DNA from: Rhodovarius crocodyli | GTDB taxonomy: Bacteria > Pseudomonadota > Alphaproteobacteria > Acetobacterales > Acetobacteraceae | Assembly: GCA_945901085.1 (NCBI GenBank) | Contig: CAMDJV010000002.1 | Coordinates: 1-64,000, forward strand | DNA length: 64,000 nt | Direction of reading: 5' to 3' | Shown here: piece by piece, positions 39,575 to 47,898 of the stretch | Position numbering within the stretch: the stretch's first letter is position 1 | Layout: each line of letters starts with the position of its first letter | Program-made: the position numbers and the translations under genes | Notes under the pieces: generated by a model | What the model was told of the DNA's origin: nothing | Database searches by the model: none | Seen by the model: only the letters and a program-made list of their open reading frames with translations

Positions 39575-41344
39575 TCAATGCCCGGGGGCCGATAGGCTGC
39601 CCATCAGCTGGGTCTTCACCAAAGCAGCAAAGCGGCCATCGCGCGCCACCAATTCCTGGAAGCCACCGCGCTCGGCAATGCCACCCGCCTCAAAGACCAG
39701 GATTTCATCGGCGTCGCGCACGGTGGAGAGCCGATGGGCGATGATGAAGGTGGTGCGCCCTTCCATCAGCGCCTTCAGTGCCTTCTGCACCCGCGCCTCG
39801 GTCGCGGCATCAAGCGCACTCGTCGCCTCATCCAGGATCAGCACCGGCGGGTCCTTCAGCAAGGCGCGGGCGATGGCCAGGCGCTGCCTCTGCCCGCCGG
39901 AGAGCGAGGCGCCGCGCTCTCCCACCAGCGTGTCATAGCCATGCGGCTGGCGGGTGATGAAATCATGCGCCTCGGCCATCCGGCAGGCGGCCTCGACCTC
40001 CTCCTGCGTCGCGCCAGGGCGGCCCACCAGCAAATTGTCCCGAATGGTGCGGTTGAACAGCATGCTCTCCTGAAAGACGACACCAACATTGCGGCGCAGC
40101 GCCTCGAGGCTGATGTCACGCAGATCCAGCCCATCAAGGGTAACCCGCCCCTCCACCGGGTCCCATAGCCGCTGCATCAGCGCCATGGCGGTGGATTTGC
40201 CGGCACCGGTCTGGCCCACCAGGGCGATGGTGCGGCCGGGCAGGGCCTCAAAATCAATACCGCTGAGAATTCTGCCGCCGCCGGGATAGGCAAAACCCAC
40301 ATTCTCAAACCGCACATGGCCTTGCGCGCGCGGGAGATCGAGGGCGTCCGCCCGCTCGGGCACGGTGCTCTTGGTATCAAGCACCTGGAAGAATTCGAGC
40401 AGGGAGGGCGACTGGAACAACAGGTTGGAGACAAAGGCCACCGCCCCTTCCAGCCGCGCCACCAGCAGGGTGGCGAAACCCATGAAGCTCACGATCTCGC
40501 CCACACTCGCCTGGCCGCGCAAATGCAGGATGGTACCAAAGACGAAAATGGCGATGGTGCTGATCGTGGCGGCAGCGCGGGTGAGCACATTGACCACCGC
40601 CCACCAGTTCAGCACCGGAAATTGATGCGCCAGCACCTGGCGCATGATGTCGGAGAACATTCTCGTCTCCGAGCGCATGCGGGTGAAGGATTGCACCACC
40701 ATGACATTACTCAACGCATCCTGCGCATTGCCGGCGAGTTGGGTGTGGAAGCGTTCCACCGCCATTTGCGCCGACTGGGTGCGGCGGATGACAAAAATGG
40801 TGACGGTGGTGGTGATGATGACCAGCACGATCAGCACCAGCGCCAGCCGCCAATTCAGGAACAGCGTGAGCGGCAGGAGCAATATGGCGCCAATGAAGGT
40901 GATGAGATGCTCCCGGAAGAAGGAGAGCCACATGCCAAACAGATTATCGGCACCCACCAGCATCACCTTCATCAGCCGGCCGGACTGCACATCGCCATGA
41001 AAGGCCAGCGGCAGGCCCAGCACATGCTCGAAATACCGGCTCATCATCTGCAGGCGGTTGCGATGGGCCATGCGGTCAGCCAGCAGCGCCACGGCGACAT
41101 TGGCGCCGATCGCGGTCAGCCCCACCGCGGCCCAGATTCCGAGCAGCACCGCCGCCTCGGCCCAGACATTGCTCTCCGTCATCCGCTCCGAGCGGGAAAG
41201 CAGGTCGATCACCCGGCCAAACAGCACAGGTTCGAGGAATTGCAGCCCGGCCAGCGCCATGGCCGAGAGGGCAAGGCCAATCGCCACCTGCCGATCGGCG
41301 GCGAGAAGGCCCAGAACGCGGGCATAGAGCCTGATGAACTTCAT
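39575..41344 (-). CDS. NdvA-type glucan/lipid ABC exporter (fused permease-ATPase)
   Basis: This 589-residue half-transporter has six membrane segments (about 20-300) and a C-terminal ATPase with Walker A VGQTGAGKSTA, the signature LSGGQRQRLAIARALL, Walker B VLILDEAT and the H-loop IIAHRLS. Length and sequence (VVFQESMLFNRTIRDNLLVGRPGA, GRLMKVMLVGADNLFGMWLSFFREHL) match the NdvA cyclic beta-1,2-glucan exporter family. No glucan synthase (ndvB) is adjacent, so the exported molecule is open. ATG 41344 follows CGGAG; the 23-codon extension is rejected. A 6-bp hairpin (39549-39565) lies just past the stop but lacks a T-run. Confidence 0.88.
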   Translation of the reverse strand: MKFIRLYARVLGLLAADRQVAIGLALSAMALAGLQFLEPVLFGRVIDLLSRSERMTESNVWAEAAVLLGIWAAVGLTAIGANVAVALLADRMAHRNRLQMMSRYFEHVLGLPLAFHGDVQSGRLMKVMLVGADNLFGMWLSFFREHLITFIGAILLLPLTLFLNWRLALVLIVLVIITTTVTIFVIRRTQSAQMAVERFHTQLAGNAQDALSNVMVVQSFTRMRSETRMFSDIMRQVLAHQFPVLNWWAVVNVLTRAAATISTIAIFVFGTILHLRGQASVGEIVSFMGFATLLVARLEGAVAFVSNLLFQSPSLLEFFQVLDTKSTVPERADALDLPRAQGHVRFENVGFAYPGGGRILSGIDFEALPGRTIALVGQTGAGKSTAMALMQRLWDPVEGRVTLDGLDLRDISLEALRRNVGVVFQESMLFNRTIRDNLLVGRPGATQEEVEAACRMAEAHDFITRQPHGYDTLVGERGASLSGGQRQRLAIARALLKDPPVLILDEATSALDAATEARVQKALKALMEGRTTFIIAHRLSTVRDADEILVFEAGGIAERGGFQELVARDGRFAALVKTQLMGSLSAPGH

Positions 41345-41502
41345 GGGCGATCTCCGTGCCCGCCTCGCATCGCGCAAAGCGCGGCGCCGGGCAAGGGATG
41401 TTTCTTGGGCCATGATTGTGGCGGTTTTCGTACCCAGCTATGGCCTTGAAACCCGCCCGCCACTGCGCCACTTTGATCACCGTAACGGGAGCGGGAAACG
41501 CC

Positions 41503-42474
41503 ATGGCCGCAAATCGGGCCAGTCTTGGACGGCGCGCGGCCTTTGGCATGGCCTGGGCGGGTGCTGCGGCGGCGCAGGCCTGGGCGCCCTCGCGCCCCTT
41601 GCGGATGATTGTCCCCTTCCCCCCCGGCGGCAGCACCGACACGCTGGCGCGGATGACGGCCGAAAGGCTGGGCGCGGCGCTGGGCCAGCCGGTGGTGATC
41701 GATAACCGCCCCGGTGCTGCGGGCAGTATCGCCGCCGATATCGCCGGCAAGACCGAACCCGATGGGCAGACCATCTTCTTCGCCAGCATCGGCACGGCGG
41801 CGACCAACCAGTTTCTCTACCCCTCCATCCCCCATAATGGCGAAGCCCTGGCCGAGGTGGCGGGGCTCTTCTCGCTGCCCAATATGGCCACCGTGGCGCC
41901 CTCGGCGCCTTGGCGCAGCCTTGGCGATTTCATCGCCGCCGCCCGGGCGCGGCCCGGCGCCCTGACCTTTGGCAGCAGCGGCGCGGGCAGCAGCCTCCAT
42001 CTCACCGGCGCCTTGGTGGCGGCCCGGGCTGGCATCGACATACTGCACGTGCCCTATCGCGGCGCGGGGCAAATGCTCAATGAATTGGTCGCCGGGCGCA
42101 TCTCCATCGCCTTTGGCAATATTTCCACCGCAATCGGCCTGGTGCGCGATGGCGCGCTGCGGCCATTGGCCACCACCGGGGCGCAGCGCAACCCGGCCTT
42201 GCCCAATGTGCCGAGCTTTGCGGAAACCCTGCCGGGCTTCGTCGCCACCGTCTGGTACGGGCTGCAGGTGCCGCGCGGCACGCCAGAAGCGGTGATCTCC
42301 CGCCTCAACCAGGAAGCCAATGCGATGCTGGCTGATGCGGCGGTGCTCGCCCGGCTGACCCATATCGGCGTCGCCCCCATGGGCGGCAGCGCCCAGGATT
42401 TCTCGCGCTTCATCGCCGCCGAGATCACCCAATGGAGAGAGGTGATCCGCACCGCCGGCATCACCGCAGAATAA
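41503..42474 (+). CDS. TctC/Bug-family periplasmic binding protein (1)
   Basis: The 323-residue tripartite tricarboxylate transporter (TTT) receptor has an N-terminal signal (about residues 1-26, with R-R before the hydrophobic stretch, possibly Tat). The mature protein shows the Bug signatures RMIVPFPPGGSTDTLARM, QPVVIDNRPGAAGSIAADI, FGSSGAGSSLHLTGAL and HVPYRGAGQMLNELVAGRISIAF. It delivers a carboxylate or related ligand to a TctAB membrane pair not present here. ATG 41503 follows GGGAGCGGG; the ORF extends 29 codons upstream without support. A second tctC starts ten bases after its stop. Confidence 0.9.
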   Translation: MAANRASLGRRAAFGMAWAGAAAAQAWAPSRPLRMIVPFPPGGSTDTLARMTAERLGAALGQPVVIDNRPGAAGSIAADIAGKTEPDGQTIFFASIGTAATNQFLYPSIPHNGEALAEVAGLFSLPNMATVAPSAPWRSLGDFIAAARARPGALTFGSSGAGSSLHLTGALVAARAGIDILHVPYRGAGQMLNELVAGRISIAFGNISTAIGLVRDGALRPLATTGAQRNPALPNVPSFAETLPGFVATVWYGLQVPRGTPEAVISRLNQEANAMLADAAVLARLTHIGVAPMGGSAQDFSRFIAAEITQWREVIRTAGITAE

Positions 42475-42484
42475 GGAAAACGCC

Positions 42485-43480
42485 ATGACCACGCCCCGCC
42501 GCGCCCTGCTCGCAAGCCCCGCCCTTCTCGCCTTCGGCCATGGGCCAGCACGGGCGCAATGGGCGCCATCGCGCTCCATCCGTCTGGTGGTGGGCTTCAC
42601 CCCCGCCGGCACCACCGACATCGCCGCCCGCATCCTGGCCGAGCGGCTGACCCAGCGCCTGGGGCAATCGGTGTTGGTGGAAAACCGCCCCGGTGCCGGT
42701 GGCAATCTCGGCGCCGAAGTGGTGTCCAAGGCCGAGCCCGACGGCCATACCCTGCTGATGACGACGGTGAGCTCCGGCGCCATCAATTTCCCGCTCTATG
42801 GCCGCCGGATGCCGATCCGCCCTGAGGATCTGGCCGCGGTGGGGCTGCTGCTGCGGGTGCCCAATGCGATTTTCGTCGCCAATGCGGTGCCGGCCAATAG
42901 CCTGGCCGAGCTGGTGGCACTGCTGCGCGCGCGCCCCGGCCAGCTCAATATCGGCTCGAGCGGCATCGGCACCTCGCTGCACATGACGGGTGAGTTGCTG
43001 AAGCTGGCCACCGGCGTGCAAGTCACCCATGTGCCCTTCCGCGGCTCTGGGCCGATGTTGCAGGAGATGATCGCCGGGCGCATCGAACTGGGCGTGGATA
43101 ATCTGCCCAGCGTGATTGGGCATCTGCGCGAAGGCAGGCTGCGGCCGCTGGCGGTGACCACCGCCACCCGCAGCCCCGCCCTGCCCGGTGTTCCCACCAC
43201 CGCCGAGGCCGGCTTCCCCGCCATCGAGGCCACCGCCTGGTTCGGCCTGCAGGCCCCCGCCCGCACCCCGGCACCCATCATCCAGCGCCTGGGTGCAGAA
43301 GTGAACGCCGCCGTGGCCGACCCGGCAACCTGGGCGAAGCTGGCCGATCTGGGCGGCATGAAGCCCGATCTTCAGCCCGATGGCGGCACCAACCCAGACG
43401 CTTTCGAAACCTTCATCCGGGCGGAAATCGCCAAATGGACCGAGGTGGTGCAGCGCTCCGGGGCTTCGGTCGAGGGCTGA
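42485..43480 (+). CDS. TctC/Bug-family periplasmic binding protein (2)
   Basis: This 331-residue Bug protein has a signal peptide ending near PARA-QW. Mature motifs are RLVVGFTPAGTTDIAARILAERL, VENRPGAGGNLGAEVVSKAEPDG, IGSSGIGTSLHMTGELLKLATG and VPFRGSGPMLQEMIAGRIELGVDN. It is ten bases downstream of the previous tctC and probably cotranscribed, so the two receptors may feed a distant TctAB or act in sensing. It differs enough from its neighbour that the pair is not a recent duplication. A putative intrinsic terminator follows at 43574. Confidence 0.9.
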   Translation: MTTPRRALLASPALLAFGHGPARAQWAPSRSIRLVVGFTPAGTTDIAARILAERLTQRLGQSVLVENRPGAGGNLGAEVVSKAEPDGHTLLMTTVSSGAINFPLYGRRMPIRPEDLAAVGLLLRVPNAIFVANAVPANSLAELVALLRARPGQLNIGSSGIGTSLHMTGELLKLATGVQVTHVPFRGSGPMLQEMIAGRIELGVDNLPSVIGHLREGRLRPLAVTTATRSPALPGVPTTAEAGFPAIEATAWFGLQAPARTPAPIIQRLGAEVNAAVADPATWAKLADLGGMKPDLQPDGGTNPDAFETFIRAEIAKWTEVVQRSGASVEG

Positions 43481-43573
43481 GGCCGAAACCTCACCTGCCA
43501 CGCCGGGGCTGGTGCAGTTTTGATATGATCTCGAGCCGGTTATTGAAAGACGAATAGCGCGGGAAAGCAAGAT

Positions 43574-43599
43574 CGAGAGGCTTTGCCCCTCGTTCTTTT
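43574..43599 (+). terminator. putative rho-independent terminator after tctC pair
   Basis: CGAGAGGC (43574-43581) pairs with GCCCCTCG (43585-43592) with one A/C mismatch and a TTT loop, followed by TTCTTTT (43593-43599). It lies 94 bases after the second tctC stop and would end the plus-strand transcript before the converging hypothetical gene. Confidence 0.6.
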
Positions 43600-43637
43600 C
43601 CCCCGCCACCCGCATCTTTCAGTAGCCTGCTCGATAT

Positions 43638-44738
43638 TTAGTCGCGGCGAATGATCTCTCCAGTCCGCCAATCTTCCAGGGCCCGCACCCGCCGACGCAG
43701 CAGAAGGGGCGCCTGCCGGGCGGCGTCGGCGGCAGGGCAGGTCCAACGCTCGGCCTCACGGGGAAGGGCGGGCGTGAGTGCGGCAATCTGCAGGCAGGTG
43801 GCCAGGCGCTCTGCCTCCGGCGCATCGCGCCACATCGCGCAGGGCAGCTCCCAGCCATCAAGCAGCCATTCGGGGCGCGATGCCAATTGCCGCAGCGCCG
43901 CGGGCTCATGCAGCCATCGGCGCAGCAGCGCCGTGGGGTCCGCCATCAACTCATCGAGTTCCGTGATGATATGGCTGCAACCCGCCAAGGTCCTTTCGGC
44001 CGAACCGGTGATGATGCCGCTCGCCGGGCTGCCGCACGCTTCTGGGCTTGTCTGGCTCCATTCCGACAGGCCCTGGGAGAGGGCTGCAACCGCCATCATC
44101 TTGCGCCGGATGAGGGCGGGTTCGTGGTGGCCGGATATGCCGATATCCTGCAGCAAAGCCACCAGCTCTTCGAGATGGCCGGCCATGGCATCGGCAGGGA
44201 CGCCGAGCACGCCCCCAACCCTGGCCAGGGCACGTTTGGCGCGCCGTTCAAGCTGTTCGGGATGATCCTGTTCCGGCGGCATCACCGCCTCTGCCGGCGT
44301 CTCATTTTGCCGGATCGTGAGCATCAGCAGCATGAAATTGGCCCGCACCCGGTCGCCATAGCGCCCGGTCTCCACCGCGGACCAACTGGCTTGGGCTGCC
44401 AGATCCGCAAGGCCCTCCTGCACGACCTGGCCGGCCGCGCGGCCGATACTGGCCGGGCTGGGCATCGGCTCAGCCGACACCAGCTCCCATAATCGCCGAT
44501 CATGCGGCGTGGGCGAACAAATATCCGGCAGGCCCGCCCATGGTAGAACGTAGAAACCCGCGCCGCCCGAGGGATTCTTGACCACCAGCTCCATCGCATT
44601 GCGCTCCCCCAGCCGCAGCCGAGCACCAACCAGCATCGGCGTGGTAAAGGGCAGGCTGATCCCGCGCTCAAGAAATGTCGCGGACTGCTGCTGCGTCAGC
44701 CAGAATCGATCAATCGGCGGGGGGCGGCCAGAAGACAT
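43638..44738 (-). CDS. hypothetical protein, unrecognised family
   Basis: I do not recognise this 366-residue protein. It has no signal peptide or clear membrane helix. The N-terminal third (about 1-90) is rich in beta-prone stretches (ISLPFTTPMLVGARLRLGERNAMELVVKNPS, AGFYVLPWAGLPDI), the rest looks alpha-helical with leucine/alanine-rich segments, and the C-terminus is arginine-rich (APLLLRRRVRALEDWRTGEIIRRD). Codon use looks like its neighbours and it has a normal third-position GC bias, so it is probably a real gene. It is on the minus strand with the TerB-like gene 52 bases upstream, possibly one transcript. Confidence 0.65.
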   Translation of the reverse strand: MSSGRPPPIDRFWLTQQQSATFLERGISLPFTTPMLVGARLRLGERNAMELVVKNPSGGAGFYVLPWAGLPDICSPTPHDRRLWELVSAEPMPSPASIGRAAGQVVQEGLADLAAQASWSAVETGRYGDRVRANFMLLMLTIRQNETPAEAVMPPEQDHPEQLERRAKRALARVGGVLGVPADAMAGHLEELVALLQDIGISGHHEPALIRRKMMAVAALSQGLSEWSQTSPEACGSPASGIITGSAERTLAGCSHIITELDELMADPTALLRRWLHEPAALRQLASRPEWLLDGWELPCAMWRDAPEAERLATCLQIAALTPALPREAERWTCPAADAARQAPLLLRRRVRALEDWRTGEIIRRD

Positions 44739-44790
44739 GTCGCGGCACCCTAGGCCGCATGAGCTTGCCGAAAGATTACCCGAGCGACGA

Positions 44791-45447
44791 TCAGGCCAAC
44801 CGCTTCTCGATCACGCCGCGCGCGGCGCCATCCAGCTTCAGCGCCACGCCCAGGCGGTCCAGCCAAAGCCGCTCGGCTGGGTTGATCTGTCCCATCGCGG
44901 CCACGCAGGCGGCGTAGAGCTGCGCCCGCAGCATCGGGTCACCCGCCTGCTGCGCCAGCGCCTCGGGTGTTGGCGGGTTGTCAAAACCGGCCAGAACATG
45001 CTCGCGCTCGGCCTCGTCAAGCCCGGCCGCATCCAATTGCCGGGCAATGGCGGCGCGCTCGGCCGCATCGCTCACGCCATCGGCGCGGGCGGCGGCCACC
45101 ATGGCCTGGGTCAGCAGCAGGGCCTCGGTGGCCTCGGCGCGGGGCGCATCGGCGGCTGGCGGCGCTGGCTGGGGCGTCCAGGGCGAGCCGCCAGTATCGG
45201 GGATGCGCGCCCGAGTGGCAGGCCGAGGGGGCGGCGGAGGGCCCGCCCGGCCCGGTTGGGCTGGCGAGGGCGGCGGCGGCTGCACCGCCTCGATCGCCAT
45301 ATCCGCCAGGCTGCCCAGCAGCCGGCCAATCTGCCGGGTTTCGCCCGCCGTCATGCCAAAGGGGCCATTGCCGCGCCGGGCAGTGGCCCGCCGCGGCGGG
45401 GTGGCGGCACCATCGAGCAGCGCGCCGAGCATTCGTGCGACATTCAT
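44791..45447 (-). CDS. TerB-like (DUF533/YebE) protein
   Basis: The 218-residue protein has three parts: an N-terminal basic region (about 1-50) beginning MNVARMLGALLDGA, a low-complexity proline-rich linker (about 55-95), and a C-terminal helical domain (about 103-218). That domain reads [44 protein letters not shown], the acidic helix pair typical of DUF533/TerB-like proteins. Their role is unclear; some associate with the envelope or metal stress. It is divergent from crtD1, so the TGT-N12-ACA site in the 136-base gap may also affect it. Confidence 0.78.
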   Translation of the reverse strand: MNVARMLGALLDGAATPPRRATARRGNGPFGMTAGETRQIGRLLGSLADMAIEAVQPPPPSPAQPGRAGPPPPPRPATRARIPDTGGSPWTPQPAPPAADAPRAEATEALLLTQAMVAAARADGVSDAAERAAIARQLDAAGLDEAEREHVLAGFDNPPTPEALAQQAGDPMLRAQLYAACVAAMGQINPAERLWLDRLGVALKLDGAARGVIEKRLA

Positions 45448-45536
45448 GGCCGCAGGCTACATCAAACCCAGCGCCCCGGCGATGGCCAGGATGGCGCGCT
45501 GGCAAAGCTGCAACGGGATCATCAGCCCGAAAAATC

Positions 45537-45554
45537 TGTCCAACAAACTTGACA
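45537..45554. promoter_or_regulatory. PpsR/CrtJ-type operator overlapping the crtD1 promoter
   Basis: The 18-base palindrome reads TGTCCAACAAACTTGACA, a perfect TGT-N12-ACA, here even TGTC-N10-GACA. This is the known binding consensus of PpsR/CrtJ, the redox/light repressor of photosynthesis and carotenoid genes in purple bacteria. Its right half contains TTGACA (45549-45554), a perfect sigma-70 -35 box, 30 bases before the crtD1 ATG, so bound repressor would block polymerase. The expected -10 around 45573-45578 is poor, and no Shine-Dalgarno precedes the ATG, so the transcript could be leaderless. The regulator gene itself is not in this window. Confidence 0.75.
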
Positions 45555-45583
45555 GTTTTGCCCTCCACCGCCTCACTACATCC

Positions 45584-46969
45584 ATGAATCAACCGCCGCA
45601 CCGCATCTGCATCCTGGGGGCGGGTATTGGCGGCTTGGCCGCGGCCATGCTGCTGGCGGCCGCAGGGCGGGAGGTCATGATCCTGGAGCGGGCCGAGACG
45701 CTCGGCGGCAAGGCCCGCGCCATGCCCCCCGCCCATGGCATCACCATGCTGCCGGTGTTCGAAGCACTTTTCGGCGCCGCTGCCATGCCGCCACTCACCC
45801 GGCAGCGCCTGCTGGCGCGGCATCTCTGGTCCGATGGCGCCACGCTCGACATCGTCGATGGCATACAGGCCAATGCCGATGCCATTGGCCGCTTCGCCGG
45901 CCCCGCCGCGTCGCAGGGTTATCGTGATTTCGCCGCCCGCGGCCAGCGCTATTTCGAAGCGCTGCAAAAGCCCTTCATCGAGACGCATCGGCCGGCTGCC
46001 ACGGCGCTTTCCACCAATGCCACCATGATGCGCCGCCTGGGGCTGGCCGCGCTGGCGCCCCTTTGGGAGGGTTTGGCCGAGCATTTCGCCGCCCCCCGGC
46101 TGCGCCAGGTCTTCGCCCGAGCGGCCTGCTGCGTCGGCGCCTCGCCCCTGCAGGCCCCGGCCACGCTGATGATGATCTCCCATATAGAACAGCAGGGCGT
46201 GTGGCAGGTGGAAGGCGGGGTGATGGCATTGGTGGAGGCCATGGCAGCGCATGCCATGGCACAGGGCGCCACCATTCGCCTGGGCACCGAGGCGGTGGAT
46301 ATCCGGCTGCGGGGCGGGCGCGTGGCCGGCGTCGCTTTGGCGAATGGCGAAATCCTGCCCGCCGATGCGGTGATCGCCAATGCCGATGCCGCCGCCATTG
46401 GCGCTGGGCTGCTGGGGCGTGAGGCAGCAAAGGCGGTGCCGGCCCTGCCGGCCAATAAGCGCTCCTTCTCGGCCATCATCTGGCGGCTCAAGCCACGCGA
46501 TATGCCGGCGCAAAGCATTTTCCTGCCCGATGAACCCACCGCCGAATTTACCGAACTGCATTACCGCAATAGGCTGGCCACCCAGCCCAGCCTGCAAATC
46601 TCCGGCGGCAGCACCGCCATGGTGATGGCGCCCGCCCGCACCGATACCCGCCCGCTACCGCCAGAAGCGCTCACCGCCTGCGCGGCTGCCGCGCGCGCGC
46701 TGGCTGCCGCCGCTGGTCACAATTTCGAATTCGAGGACGACGTGCCCCAAACACCCGATGATTTCACCCGCCAGTATCCCGGCACTGGCGGCGCGCTATA
46801 TGGCCAGGCGGCGCATGGCTGGTCAGCCAGCTTTGCCCGCCCGGTGGCGCGCACCTCGCTGCCCGGCTTTTACCTCTGCGGCGGTGGTACACATCCCGGC
46901 GCGGGGGTGGCGATGGCAGCCATATCCGGCCGCCTGGCCGCCGAGCGGGTGATGGAGAACCGGCCATGA
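45584..46969 (+). CDS. crtD: CrtD-like carotenoid 3,4-desaturase with FAD-domain deletion (crtD1)
   Basis: This 461-residue CrtI-superfamily flavoprotein is closest to CrtD, the hydroxyneurosporene/methoxyneurosporene desaturase. The dinucleotide fold G12-A-G-I-G-G17 and the C-terminal FYLCGGGTHPGAGVAMAAISGRLA block are present. However, the segment after GGKARAMPPAHG lacks the conserved (D)GGPTV strand found in its homologue at 53134, a clean in-frame loss of about six residues. It may therefore have altered activity. ATG 45584 has no ribosome site but lies just after a PpsR-type promoter. Its stop overlaps the crtC start (ATGA), and crtC-crtD pairing is typical of spirilloxanthin clusters. 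Confidence 0.8.
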   Translation: MNQPPHRICILGAGIGGLAAAMLLAAAGREVMILERAETLGGKARAMPPAHGITMLPVFEALFGAAAMPPLTRQRLLARHLWSDGATLDIVDGIQANADAIGRFAGPAASQGYRDFAARGQRYFEALQKPFIETHRPAATALSTNATMMRRLGLAALAPLWEGLAEHFAAPRLRQVFARAACCVGASPLQAPATLMMISHIEQQGVWQVEGGVMALVEAMAAHAMAQGATIRLGTEAVDIRLRGGRVAGVALANGEILPADAVIANADAAAIGAGLLGREAAKAVPALPANKRSFSAIIWRLKPRDMPAQSIFLPDEPTAEFTELHYRNRLATQPSLQISGGSTAMVMAPARTDTRPLPPEALTACAAAARALAAAAGHNFEFEDDVPQTPDDFTRQYPGTGGALYGQAAHGWSASFARPVARTSLPGFYLCGGGTHPGAGVAMAAISGRLAAERVMENRP

Positions 46970-47898
46970 TGCGCGGTTGGGAGTTCAACCAGCCCGTGCC
47001 CGAGCGCGGCTATTGCTGGTGGTATGTCGATGCGCTCTCCGATGATGGCAAGCACGGCATCACCATCATCGCCTTCATCGGCACCGTCTTCTCGCCCTGG
47101 TATGCCTGGGCTCGGCGCGGCGGCGGGGGGGACCCTTCCAACCATTGCTGCATCAATGTCTCGCTCTATGGCCGCCCCAGCCGCTGGGCGATGACCGACC
47201 GGCAAAGCTGGACCATGCGCCGCGATGAAAACAGCTTCACCGTGGGCCCGAGCGGGCTGGTCTGGGACGGCAATAGCCTGACCATTTCGATCAATGAGGT
47301 GACAGCACCCTTCCCCAGCCGCCTGCGCGGCACGTTGCGGCTCACGCCCCAGGCACTCTCCACCCGTGCCTTCCAGCTCGATGCCAAGGGCCGGCACAAA
47401 TGGCACCCCATCGCGCCCCGCTCGCGCGTTGAGGTGGAGTTCCAACAACCCGGCCTGCGCTGGTCCGGCCCCTCCTATTTCGACACCAATGCCGGTGCTG
47501 CGCCGCTGGAGGAGGATTTCTGCGACTGGGATTGGTGCCGCGCGCCCATGCCCGATGCCACGGCCATCCTCTACAACACCCAGCGGCGGGACGGCACCTC
47601 ACAGGCCCTGGCCCTGCGCGTCGGCCATGATGGCTCGGTTGAGGATTTTCCCTCGCCGCCGGTGGTGCAATTGCCCAAGACCCTATGGCGCATCGCCCGG
47701 CCCACACGATCGGAAAACGGCCAAGCCTCGGTGGTCAAAACCCTGGAGGACGCGCCCTTCTACTCCCGCTCGGTCATCAACACCCATTTGCTGGGCCGGG
47801 ATGTGACGGCGGTGCATGAAAGCCTGGAACTGGACCGCTTCGCCAATCTCGCCGTGCAGGCCCTGCTGCCGGTGAAGGTGCCGAGGCCCTTCTGGTAG
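46966..47898 (+). CDS. crtC: carotenoid 1,2-hydratase CrtC
   Basis: The 310-residue acyclic carotenoid hydratase adds water across the terminal C1-C2 double bond of neurosporene or lycopene, an early step toward spheroidene or spirilloxanthin. Family blocks are GYCWWYVDALSDDGKHGITIIAFIGTVFSPWYAWAR, NHCCINVSLYGRPSRWAMTDR, GRHKWHPIAPRSRVEVEF, DWDWCRAPM and LEDAPFYSRSVINTHLLG...HESLELDRF. It overlaps crtD1 by four bases, and its 3' end is overlapped by the yqaA-like frame. No signal peptide is seen. This gene makes the acyclic (non-zeaxanthin) nature of the cluster certain. Confidence 0.96.
   Translation: MMRGWEFNQPVPERGYCWWYVDALSDDGKHGITIIAFIGTVFSPWYAWARRGGGGDPSNHCCINVSLYGRPSRWAMTDRQSWTMRRDENSFTVGPSGLVWDGNSLTISINEVTAPFPSRLRGTLRLTPQALSTRAFQLDAKGRHKWHPIAPRSRVEVEFQQPGLRWSGPSYFDTNAGAAPLEEDFCDWDWCRAPMPDATAILYNTQRRDGTSQALALRVGHDGSVEDFPSPPVVQLPKTLWRIARPTRSENGQASVVKTLEDAPFYSRSVINTHLLGRDVTAVHESLELDRFANLAVQALLPVKVPRPFW

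Noticed and set aside
44978-45583. In-frame extension that would make crtD1 663 residues long
   Set aside because: The extension is antisense to the TerB-like gene, low complexity, and runs through the PpsR-type operator; homology begins at 45584.
45017-46597. 526-codon open frame antisense to crtD1
   Set aside because: Shadow composition; the plus strand has clear CrtD motifs and the minus frame has none.
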